64,000 nucleotides of DNA, taken from Farysia itapuensis. Lineage: Eukaryota; Basidiomycota; Ustilaginomycetes; Ustilaginales; Ustilaginaceae. Location: contig JALBYC010000008.1 of the NCBI GenBank assembly GCA_023212645.1, positions 1-64,000 on the forward strand, given 5' to 3'. The notes beneath the pieces are model-generated. The model ran no database searches. It was not told the DNA's origin and worked only from the letters and a program-made list of their open reading frames with translations. The number at the start of each line of letters is the position of its first letter. Position 1 is the first letter of the stretch. A program made the position numbers and the translations under genes. Shown here piece after piece: positions 9,054 through 18,029 of the stretch.

Positions 9054-11288
9054 ATGACGCAAGTCGACTGTCACAGTCCAGGTACCTTGACCACCTCATC
9101 TGGGGGTGGTGAAGATGCCGGCGGCATGACTGCCGTAATAGAACCACCCGATACAGCGGGCGCCGTTGCAACTCCAGTGCGTGCCTTGAACGACACCAGG
9201 TGTGAGCGCAATGGCGCCCTGTCCACACAAAATCTTCTTGGCTCTTCATATCCACCGCCAGCCAATCGTTCGTCTCTACCCGATCGTCTTGCCCAGTCCA
9301 GCATGGTGTTACATGGCATTCCTACCTCGACAAGTTTGGCCACCCGTCTTGGCCGCGTCCCTGATTCGCACTCGCAGCCTGAACCACATGGGTCTCCTGC
9401 AATTCCAGCCAGTCCGAGTATGAGTGACTGTCTTACAGATAGCCCAGGCAGTGTTTCAAGCATCAGCAGCTTCCGACGCGGCGACCTTGCCGACATTGAA
9501 GACCTTGACCTGGAGCCGGAGCTGGAAACTGTCAGCGAATGTGACGAAGAATCCAGCAGCCTCTGCTCACTCGACGTTGGCGCTGACATGGATTCCGATT
9601 CGGAACGTGCTAGCTCGCACGGCGGAGACAGCGACCATGCTCTTGCATACGGTCTAGGGCTCTCGCATCACGCCTCTCGTCAAGCACTCAACCGACCTTC
9701 GAGCACGGCGGCCTCCGACTATGCCCGTCGCAAGCGAAGTGAATGGCTCCTCAACAATTACGCCAACAAGATTGCAGCGAGGAGGCCTCGTCGGGTTCGT
9801 AAGGGACGCATCTCTGAAATCGTAGAGGAGGGCGGCGGCGAAATCAAGACTACTGTCATGCCTCAAGCACCGACCACCTCTTCCGCTAGTGAGTGGAGTT
9901 GCGAAGTGTCTGGACCACCAGTCCCGGCACCACGCAGCATAAGCCCATCCGACACTGTTCCTGCCGTTTCCTCGCCTTTGTGCTCCTGTGTTAACGCCGG
10001 ACCGACGATCGCTGGTTTGGAAGACAGCGTTGAGACTGTTCGTGGTCTTGCCGATGCGCCGGCCACAGAGATAAAAGACCTGACCACCTTGCCGTCGAAC
10101 ATCTCGTCACGATCTTCCGACTTCGACCGCGAGCTCACCAACCGTCCCCCGCGCTCTACTGCGCGTCGCAACTCGTCTCCACCGAGACTCCGACCGTGCT
10201 TCCGCCGCCGCGGATCTCAACAGTCTGGCTGCTCAACTCGTGAATCGTCTTGTGAGCGGGACTCGCCCCGAGGCCGGTCAGTCCGCTTCAGCAATGGCCC
10301 ACCGCAAGAACTCCGAACTCATAGTCCTGTTGACTACGACCGCAAGAGTTGTCCAGTCAACAATCGCCTGAGTCCAGCTGACGTGGAGGAGCTAAGAACC
10401 ATGAAAATGGAGATGGGTCTGCTCGAAGCCCGATGGGCTGCTGTGGCAGCTTGTAAGCCCATCAAAGTCGAAGGAACAGAGGGGACGATCAAGCCGAGCA
10501 ACGACAATGCCTTTAATGCTGGCGTTGCTGCTGTCAGTGCTTCACGTCAACGTCCCAAAACGTGCGGTGCCGAGTCTGATTCCACGATCGGCCCGGGAGC
10601 ATACTCAAGTCCGGCGGCTCGTCTTCGTCAGCAGAAGGAACGCGATCGACAGCAGGAACGCCAAATGAACCTGCCTCACTACCTGCGTGATCGTCCGGCG
10701 TTGATCAGGCCAAACACCTCGGCTGCGTCCGAAGCTATGTCCGTTCGGAGCAAATTCGGCCATGCTCCTCCACCACCGCTGCCGGGCATGCCAAGACCAA
10801 GATCGTCAACTTCGATTTCGCCACACCGTCCCGTCTCATCGCCTGGAGGTGATGTGTCGGCGCTGCGGAATGGAGGTGCCCGATCTCTTCCGCAGTCGCC
10901 AAAACGTGCGCTACCGGCGGAGGTGCCGATTCTGATCCAGACCGGACCATCGCCGCCAGCCTCACCTGTTTCCAGCGAAGCCGTGCAAAGTTCGAACGAT
11001 CACTGTATCGTAGACAGCATCAAGGATGCCATGGACAATACCCACCTCTCCACTGTTACAGAGGCAAACGACGACACGCAACGCGGCCGGCGGCCTGTGT
11101 GCGCAACACCTTCGCCCTGGTCCAGCTGTCCCGGCTCTACAACGTCATCCATCTACTCAAGTTCCTATTTCCCTTCCTCACAATCTTCCGTCCATAGCCA
11201 TCCTGCCCTTGCCCCCGGCGGCAGCGGTTACGATAGTCCCGCTTCCGAGTTCTACGAAAGCGGAAGCGAGTACGACCTTATATGCTGA
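9054..11288 (+). CDS. Large disordered protein of unknown function
   Basis: A 744-residue intronless frame with an ATG just after a CT-rich leader. I recognise no domain. The protein is rich in Ser, Pro, Arg and Thr. It has an acidic stretch around residues 145-195 (DLEPELETVSECDEESSS), a basic segment near 225-255 (NNYANKIAARRPRRVRKGR) that could be a nuclear signal or nucleic-acid contact, an Arg/Ser-rich patch around 375-420, and a proline run PPPPLPGMPRPRSS near 573 that could bind SH3 or EVH1 partners. The C-terminus FYESGSEYDLIC is distinctive. It is probably a lineage-specific scaffold or regulator; no function is claimed. The length and clean codon use support a real gene. Confidence 0.72.
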   Translation: MTQVDCHSPGTLTTSSGGGEDAGGMTAVIEPPDTAGAVATPVRALNDTRCERNGALSTQNLLGSSYPPPANRSSLPDRLAQSSMVLHGIPTSTSLATRLGRVPDSHSQPEPHGSPAIPASPSMSDCLTDSPGSVSSISSFRRGDLADIEDLDLEPELETVSECDEESSSLCSLDVGADMDSDSERASSHGGDSDHALAYGLGLSHHASRQALNRPSSTAASDYARRKRSEWLLNNYANKIAARRPRRVRKGRISEIVEEGGGEIKTTVMPQAPTTSSASEWSCEVSGPPVPAPRSISPSDTVPAVSSPLCSCVNAGPTIAGLEDSVETVRGLADAPATEIKDLTTLPSNISSRSSDFDRELTNRPPRSTARRNSSPPRLRPCFRRRGSQQSGCSTRESSCERDSPRGRSVRFSNGPPQELRTHSPVDYDRKSCPVNNRLSPADVEELRTMKMEMGLLEARWAAVAACKPIKVEGTEGTIKPSNDNAFNAGVAAVSASRQRPKTCGAESDSTIGPGAYSSPAARLRQQKERDRQQERQMNLPHYLRDRPALIRPNTSAASEAMSVRSKFGHAPPPPLPGMPRPRSSTSISPHRPVSSPGGDVSALRNGGARSLPQSPKRALPAEVPILIQTGPSPPASPVSSEAVQSSNDHCIVDSIKDAMDNTHLSTVTEANDDTQRGRRPVCATPSPWSSCPGSTTSSIYSSSYFPSSQSSVHSHPALAPGGSGYDSPASEFYESGSEYDLIC

Positions 11289-11884
11289 TCCACACCGTCA
11301 CAACGCCTCTTGCTCCAGCCTTCCCACTACCTTCCTGTCTGTTTGTCGTCGTCTGCCCCCCTGTACATTATCTCTTGCATTTTTCGTCACGTTTTCTCTG
11401 TTCTGGCATCGAATAATCTCTTTCACATCTTCTTGTCTGTGCTCACAGAGAAAAAGAAGGGGAGCGTGCACTCGGCAAGCGCAATCAGGGGCGATTTGAG
11501 AGGTGAGATCGACAAGATGAACCAAGCGAGGTGTGTATGCAGCTGCAGCTGCACCGCATCGCGTGCATGCACACGCGCTCTTGGAATCGTTCAGGGTTCG
11601 TGTAACTTTATGCGAGTCCAACACCTTTTGCCAAAGCACTTGCTTCGTCGCTTCGATCGCCGTTCTTCGTCCCCTCTCCCATCTCAGCCTCAGCTATTGG
11701 ACTCTGCACCCGTCCGATCCTGCTTCACGCTCATTTGTTAATTGCCTCTTGTCTGATATCCGGTAGATTTGTGCCTTGCACACAAGGGTCGCGACGCTCA
11801 AAAATTTGCACCAACTGTCACCTGTCAAGAAGTTTGCCTTAGCTTGTCGTTGGTACAAGGCAAAGACCGCAGCCTCTCTTGAAG
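11289..11884. other. Intergenic region upstream of the RA-PH gene
   Basis: About 600 bp holding the 3' end region of the preceding gene and a CT-rich leader. Two small palindromes stand close together: GCAGCTGCAGCTGC near 11538 and GTGCATGCAC near 11569. No gene is supported. Confidence 0.45.
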
Positions 11885-14800
11885 ATGCAGGGACAGATCT
11901 TTCTCGAGCCCAGTCCTATTGCCTATCCCGGAGGTCTTGCTATAAAGTGCATGAACGATGATGAGCTATTCGACACTCACTTCCCTCGACCTCCGCCTCG
12001 CTTCTCAATAAAACATTCAGATCGAGGAGCTCGTCCATCTCTTCCTTCACTCATACAAGCAGGTTCGACTGATTCATCATTCTCCTTCCAAGATCCATCT
12101 CATCATCTGTCTATCTCCAGATCCACGGACTCGATTGGTTCGTTCACTTCCTATCTATCCTCAGCATCGTCTTTGTCTCTTCTACAACCACGGCAACCCA
12201 ACGAGGCAAAGTCTTTGCCAATCGCCTGCGACTATGGCGAGAATTTGCAGAGAACTCCAAGCTTACAGCTGGGCCATACAGACCTCTGCACAGATCCAGC
12301 TCGATCATCAAATTGGGAGCATAGTGAATCCTCGACTCCGGTCACGCCGAGCTTTGCCCAACACGCATGGCGTCCGAGAGAGCTCAATCTGGTCAAGAAG
12401 CAGATCGAAATGACCGTCACGGAGCTTTCATCATCTCTTTTCACAACACCATCGTGGCAATCGTTTGAGGTGCAGAATTTCGATTCATCGTACGTCAGTC
12501 CTGTCGAGAATGCTGCGAACTCTCGACCGGTAGCCTTTTCTGGTCCCAAGAAGCTTTTGCTATCCACATCCGGCGGACCACCTACCACTCGACGATTTCC
12601 AGGGCGTCGTCCTTCAGACAGTGTGGTCGATCTTTTATCCCTCTCCTCATCTCGAGAGCCTTCAAGCTCGAGCTGCCCAGTTGCAACACGACCTCCTTTG
12701 CCTGTCTTGTCAGGTGCCCTTACATTCACAACCACAGCCACAAGCAACGTTGACGCCGAGTTCCGAATCGACGACTCGGTGGCTGTCACATCTGCGCAGG
12801 AGTTTGTTGCGCAGATTGCCTCGAAGCCCGAGTACCAAGCCAGCGACCACATCGACCCTGCGAATCCTTTGACATCTTCTGTCTGTCGGTCGGATGAGGT
12901 CGTCGACGGCCAACTATCCCAGGACCCATCCGGTTTGCTCCGTGCTTCGACATCAGAACGTAACGACAAGGCTCTTAGCGTCACTTCATCTGAAGTTGAG
13001 TCAACAACGGAATGCAGCAATCACTGTCTGCTCACATTCAACGACCAAAGCCAGCTTTGTACGACAAAAGCTTGTTCGTCACACGGTCTCATCGGCACAC
13101 GGCACCGTGCTCACTCATTTAGCAGACGCAAGGCTCCCCCCTCCCCACTCGCATTGACTCCCAAAAGCATCTCGCGCACAGTGTCCACATCTTCATTGAT
13201 CAACGAGGGCTCCCCCACCTCGATCAATGCCCACGAAACCTCATCAGACGTGTTCCTCGAAGACCGGAGCGGTGCTCTTTCTTTCGAACAAGCCTTACCA
13301 ACCGCTTTCTTCGACTGCGAAGGCACAGTAGACTTGACTGGACCTTCAAATATGTTTCGAGACCCGTCTCCTGTGGGGATAACAGAATACCAGGATAAGA
13401 TTGAGAAAGGCTGGGGCGTCGGTACAACAGCAGCCGAAACATCGCCAGAAGACCCGAGAGGAGCTGCCGATAACTTTTTCGTGTTCTCTCAACCGGGGAT
13501 TCCTCTAGCTGACGCACAAGTACTGCCCGTATTTGACACCGACATTCTCAAGTCAAATGCTCGCATCGCTCGCCGATATATTGAGCATGGCCCAGTCAGC
13601 CCTAAAGACGATCTCGAATCGCAGGCTCGGATCCGCCATGATAATCAATTCGGCTCTCATCTTTGCATTGAAAGACGATCGTTCGGGACGCAGAATTCAC
13701 CTTGCTCAGTTGACTTGCCAAACGAGTCTTCTTCATGCTCTGGAGTACAGACGAAGACAGAGACAGGCAGGAGATTGCGCAAGTCCAATCTTGTTCCTGC
13801 GCCGCCTTCATTTGCCATACGGGCCGCGTCTGCTGAAACTCTAGCTTCTGCTTTCGGAGACCAATTGCTCCCGGTCTTCCAATTGTCGAAGCAGCAGGAT
13901 ACATCATTAGATATGCCAGCTCAAAGCCGTTGGAGCTCAGGATCTGAGGAACTTGGAGTTGCCACCAGAGGAAAAAGGAGCAGCTCTTTTGCCATGAGCA
14001 GAAAAAGTTTTTCTTCGAGCAGGAAGAACAGCTTTGCTCAGCTTAGGGACTCTAGTCAGGACACTAATAAGCCTAGTCAGTCCAGCACCCGGGACTCGCG
14101 AAAATCATCCGCGCCGGCTGCAGTGGCAGATACGTTGACCTCGGCACCGCCCAAACGACCCTTGTTGAGCAACTTCATTTCTTTTCGCAGAAAGACTCCT
14201 GCCAAAGCACATGATTCAAAAAGATCCCCAGCTCCTGCCACCCCTCAAGATTCGCTTTTTGCAGATCAGCTATCTATCAACGTACGCGATCCTCGAGTCG
14301 CGCAGATCGGACGTAATCGCGCAGTCTCTGCGTCTGTCCCCACAGCACCCGAGTCGGAAGTCAGTATTGCTGCTACTTCGACTCCTGGTCTGTGCGAACA
14401 GGGAATTCCGTCGACTCCCTTGACGCCCATCACTACGCAACAGATTCTCGCACACGCACAAAGCAACATCTGGCCAGATGGTCACCTCGTGTCAAATGTT
14501 GACATTCTTGAAGTGTTGTCCGCAAGGATGGATGACGATGGTGAATTTTGTCATAATACCGATCTTCCACCTCCAATTGCAAACCCGGTACCTGAGCCAG
14601 GACATCTACGGTCGCTTGTGGACAAAGAAACCCTCAATAGCTTCACTCAGACGGAATCGTCGGAGGAAGCTGTTGCAAACAATAGATCAGCCTTTTCGAC
14701 TGGCGAAACGTTTCGAAGAGACCGTTCGGTACAGAGTCTCCGTCAGCTGCGTCAGTCATCCCGACCACCTGTCACTGGCAGGGAGAGGGAGCTGCCCAGG

Positions 14801-17656
14801 GATCTTTTCAGGTCTAGGAAGAAAGAAGATTTGCATCATAGCAAACCAATGTTTGCTGGCTCTGTCGAGGCAAAGATGGGTCCAGGTCAGGATCAAAGTC
14901 ATGACGACTTGACAATGCTCACTGAGAACTCAGTAACTGCCAACGATCCCCATCAGGTCGTATCGGAGTCTCGCCACAGCTCTGTCGTCGTGCCGTCGAG
15001 GTCGAAGAATAGCAGACGCATCTCGCGACATACAAGGGGACAGTGCTGCGCGCATCACAATTCGTGGACTGACCACGGCTTGCAATGGATCACGGATCAA
15101 GCAGGGCACGCGTTCAGTGTCCTCCTGGCGGAACCTGTACCCTTTGAATTGGCTGCACAGCCAGGCTCTGCCGGGTCGGCACGACTGAATGACAGCGGCG
15201 ATGCCGACGATACTGAAAGCGGCACAGATGACTACGGCTCAAGTGATGGTGGAGGTGGAACGGGGCCCGGAGGTTTCGACGACCATACTGCTAGTGGAGG
15301 CGGAGGGGAAAGGCTGCCTAGCGATGACAGTGATGATGACCGCAATCATGAAAATGTTTCGGATGATGATGAAGATACCTCCTCCTCACAGGACACATCG
15401 GACGAATCAGATTCTGACTACAGCCAAACGGACGCTTGCTGGCCAAGGCAGACAGATCTTGCGGTAGAACAAAAGCCTGCAGCGAACGAAGAAGGGCTTG
15501 GTGACTCTGACTCCTCGGATGATCGACCGTTAGGTCAGCTTGTCGACGATCCACGTGCAGTGCAGAGAGCCCTCAGGTTACACGAGCGCAGGCGCCACTT
15601 CGACCTCGCGCACAAAGCACTCGTGGGCGAAGACAAGGAAAGACAACCACGATCTGTACATAGCGAGAGTCGTAGCACCACTGCGCCAGGTCCAATCGAC
15701 GTTCGCGATCTCAATCGAAGATTAATGAAAATGCAACAACACAAAAAGCAAGGGAGACTTGTTAAAGACAGACCAACGCAGCATTCACAGACACTTGCAG
15801 CTCACGAAGCTGATGTCAGAGCCGAAAGGACGCAAACGCAGGGCATGGGTCCGCTTAGATCCAAGTCGGTGCGACATCAGCCGTCGGACCGCCGCATACA
15901 TCCTGGATTGAAGGCTCGGACACCCTCAGAGGCTGCATTGCGTTCCAAAGCCATGGCCCAGGCTACCAGCGATGCACTTCCGCGCATCAACACTGGTTTT
16001 GGAGCTAACATGCCATTACCGCCTCATGCTCTAGCTACCCTTGCAGCTGCACAGAAAGCGATGCCAAATTGGTCTCAAGCAGGGCCGGCGCGAACAAATA
16101 CCGCTCACGCTCAGCTACTCCCGGCTACACTAACCGGATCGCTCAAGCCGACCCATGCGAATAAGGATAGAAGTGATGCTTCTCCCATGTCGCCTGCTTA
16201 TGGCGAACGTGCTCACCGTCCAGGCCCAATTCTCACGGGCACCGACAGTACCACGCTTCCTGATCATAACGTGGCGATGAAGAGTGTGAAGACCGTCTTC
16301 GAAAGCGCAAATTCAGAATCACAGCCTCACTTGCCGTCTCGAACTACTTCGAGAACACAAGCACCAATCGCAACAGATGCCAAGTCAATTTATTCAAGCC
16401 TTGGCCCACCTCGTGTGGCGACGCCGACGCACGATTCTTTTCCAGCAAATGTTCCGTTTCAGCCCGCAACGTCTGTCTCGCTAGCCTCCGGTGGGCTTGT
16501 CGACCAAAGGGGCACTTCAGGCAGCCCTGCCCTTAAAGGCGGCGATCTGGCTTTCGCTGAGCGTGCCGAGGACAGCTCCAAGTTCTCCAATGACCAATTG
16601 ACTGCGGGCGCTACTGTAGCTGAGTCCCGTCTGTCCGTCAAGGTCTACATCATGTCTCGACAAAGGTTCACCGTCTCGGAGATTCCCGTGTCCTCACGAG
16701 CATGGGACTTGGTGCACAACGTTGTTCAACGAGAACGTCTGCCTGTTGATGATGCAAGAGGCGGTTGGGTCGTATTCGACTGTTCTCAGCGATTCGGCAT
16801 CGAAAGGCCTTTGCGCGAATACGAGATTGTTAACGAGATCATCAACGTCCAAGCAAATCCTGCTAGCGATTATTTATTGCTGAAACATACAGAGCTATCG
16901 CCGTACCTTTCAGTACAATCACTTCCGCTCACCTCCCCTGAGCTAGCCGGCTACGTTTACGTGCAGGACCGCAAGAAGAAATGGAACAAGCGCTGGCTGG
17001 AGTTGCGGGACCAAGGTCTTTACCAAGCCAAGAACGAAAAGGGCAAAGATGAGATCCTCATCTGCCAGATCTCGACATTCGATGTCTACCTCGTAGATCC
17101 ATTACTCGTCAAGATGCCAAAAGCCGCCGGATTTGCACTTCGCTCGCAAGACAAGATCAGCATGTTTGAGATGCCAGAACAGGACTATGTTCATTACTTT
17201 TCGCTATCGGATCCGGCGGCTCACCGCGACTGGGTGCGCGCGATTCTCAATGCTCGATCCTATGTACTGCGACAAGAAAGAGCTGTGCTTTTCCAGACCG
17301 ATCGAGCTGACACGAGTTCTGTGGCGAACCAAGTCCACGGCACCGGGCTCTCTCGTCGACCAACAGCTAGAGCGCCGCTGAGTCGGCTCGGCGCGGAAGA
17401 TTCGGCTCACGGAAAATCCCCCCTCTCGCCTCTTATTGACAGCAACGCTTTTGCGGGACCATTTGTCAAAGGCAGCCTTCTGGCGGACAAAGCGGTCAGT
17501 GATGCTAAAGACGCGCTTCGAGCACAAATTTCACCCGGGATCCCAGTCGCTTTGAACGACCTCAGCCTCGCAGAACGCAACGCGCTCCGTCTCCACGAGA
17601 CTCGCCGCAGGGAATTTGCAGCCGAGCGGTCACGACAGTCGCATACTCACACATAG
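11885..17656 (+). CDS. Giant protein with C-terminal Ras-associating and PH domains
   Basis: A 1923-residue intronless frame; the ATG is at 11885, since the frame two codons upstream opens with TTG. About 1580 residues are disordered, Ser/Thr/Pro-rich and dotted with basic serine patches likely to be phosphorylated. An acidic stretch lies near 1102-1190 (Asp/Glu/Ser/Gly repeats). Residues about 1582-1675 form a Ras-associating-like ubiquitin fold (VKVYIMSRQRFTVSEIPVSS onward), followed at about 1687-1790 by a PH domain (LAGYVYVQDRKKKWNKRWLE, ending in a DWVRAILNAR helix). The tandem RA-PH order is that of MRL/Grb7-type adaptors, which link Ras-like GTPases and phosphoinositides to actin and polarity. 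Two similar short motifs, ALRLHERRRHFD near 1230 and ALRLHETRRREFA near the C-terminus, form an internal repeat. Confidence 0.85.
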   Translation: MQGQIFLEPSPIAYPGGLAIKCMNDDELFDTHFPRPPPRFSIKHSDRGARPSLPSLIQAGSTDSSFSFQDPSHHLSISRSTDSIGSFTSYLSSASSLSLLQPRQPNEAKSLPIACDYGENLQRTPSLQLGHTDLCTDPARSSNWEHSESSTPVTPSFAQHAWRPRELNLVKKQIEMTVTELSSSLFTTPSWQSFEVQNFDSSYVSPVENAANSRPVAFSGPKKLLLSTSGGPPTTRRFPGRRPSDSVVDLLSLSSSREPSSSSCPVATRPPLPVLSGALTFTTTATSNVDAEFRIDDSVAVTSAQEFVAQIASKPEYQASDHIDPANPLTSSVCRSDEVVDGQLSQDPSGLLRASTSERNDKALSVTSSEVESTTECSNHCLLTFNDQSQLCTTKACSSHGLIGTRHRAHSFSRRKAPPSPLALTPKSISRTVSTSSLINEGSPTSINAHETSSDVFLEDRSGALSFEQALPTAFFDCEGTVDLTGPSNMFRDPSPVGITEYQDKIEKGWGVGTTAAETSPEDPRGAADNFFVFSQPGIPLADAQVLPVFDTDILKSNARIARRYIEHGPVSPKDDLESQARIRHDNQFGSHLCIERRSFGTQNSPCSVDLPNESSSCSGVQTKTETGRRLRKSNLVPAPPSFAIRAASAETLASAFGDQLLPVFQLSKQQDTSLDMPAQSRWSSGSEELGVATRGKRSSSFAMSRKSFSSSRKNSFAQLRDSSQDTNKPSQSSTRDSRKSSAPAAVADTLTSAPPKRPLLSNFISFRRKTPAKAHDSKRSPAPATPQDSLFADQLSINVRDPRVAQIGRNRAVSASVPTAPESEVSIAATSTPGLCEQGIPSTPLTPITTQQILAHAQSNIWPDGHLVSNVDILEVLSARMDDDGEFCHNTDLPPPIANPVPEPGHLRSLVDKETLNSFTQTESSEEAVANNRSAFSTGETFRRDRSVQSLRQLRQSSRPPVTGRERELPRDLFRSRKKEDLHHSKPMFAGSVEAKMGPGQDQSHDDLTMLTENSVTANDPHQVVSESRHSSVVVPSRSKNSRRISRHTRGQCCAHHNSWTDHGLQWITDQAGHAFSVLLAEPVPFELAAQPGSAGSARLNDSGDADDTESGTDDYGSSDGGGGTGPGGFDDHTASGGGGERLPSDDSDDDRNHENVSDDDEDTSSSQDTSDESDSDYSQTDACWPRQTDLAVEQKPAANEEGLGDSDSSDDRPLGQLVDDPRAVQRALRLHERRRHFDLAHKALVGEDKERQPRSVHSESRSTTAPGPIDVRDLNRRLMKMQQHKKQGRLVKDRPTQHSQTLAAHEADVRAERTQTQGMGPLRSKSVRHQPSDRRIHPGLKARTPSEAALRSKAMAQATSDALPRINTGFGANMPLPPHALATLAAAQKAMPNWSQAGPARTNTAHAQLLPATLTGSLKPTHANKDRSDASPMSPAYGERAHRPGPILTGTDSTTLPDHNVAMKSVKTVFESANSESQPHLPSRTTSRTQAPIATDAKSIYSSLGPPRVATPTHDSFPANVPFQPATSVSLASGGLVDQRGTSGSPALKGGDLAFAERAEDSSKFSNDQLTAGATVAESRLSVKVYIMSRQRFTVSEIPVSSRAWDLVHNVVQRERLPVDDARGGWVVFDCSQRFGIERPLREYEIVNEIINVQANPASDYLLLKHTELSPYLSVQSLPLTSPELAGYVYVQDRKKKWNKRWLELRDQGLYQAKNEKGKDEILICQISTFDVYLVDPLLVKMPKAAGFALRSQDKISMFEMPEQDYVHYFSLSDPAAHRDWVRAILNARSYVLRQERAVLFQTDRADTSSVANQVHGTGLSRRPTARAPLSRLGAEDSAHGKSPLSPLIDSNAFAGPFVKGSLLADKAVSDAKDALRAQISPGIPVALNDLSLAERNALRLHETRRREFAAERSRQSHTHT

Positions 17657-18029
17657 ACACGCTCATCTTTGGACATCATGCATGCCATGGCGACTGGCCG
17701 CCTGGCCGCTCGGCCGGCGCGGCCGGCGCGGCGGCGTGAATACGAACTTGTTAGACTGCGTTTATGGCGAGCTGAGTTCGCGAGTTCGTGAGTTCATGAG
17801 TTCGTGGTTTGAGAATTTGAGGTGGAGGACGAAGGTCTCTCTACACACACTGCCCAGACCCGCCACCGTCTTGCCTCTACTCTTCACCCACACTGTCTTT
17901 CGCTGTTGCATTGGCACAGACGAAGAGCTGAGCAGACCTTCCGACCATAGCTGCGGCAACAACGGAAGAGCTCACAACAGTCAGAGGGCTACTGCATGAA
18001 GGCAAGAACAGTCTGCTTCCACTTTCAAC
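17657..18029. promoter_or_regulatory. Intergenic region with two tandem repeats upstream of SSL2
   Basis: CGGCCGGCG occurs twice in tandem (17711-17719, 17720-17728) followed by CGGCGGCG, a GC-rich patch far above local composition. Just downstream an 8-bp unit close to GAGTTCGT is repeated four times (17774-17805). The rest is a CT-rich leader ending at the SSL2 ATG. The repeats may be promoter elements or neutral microsatellite-like growth. Confidence 0.6.
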
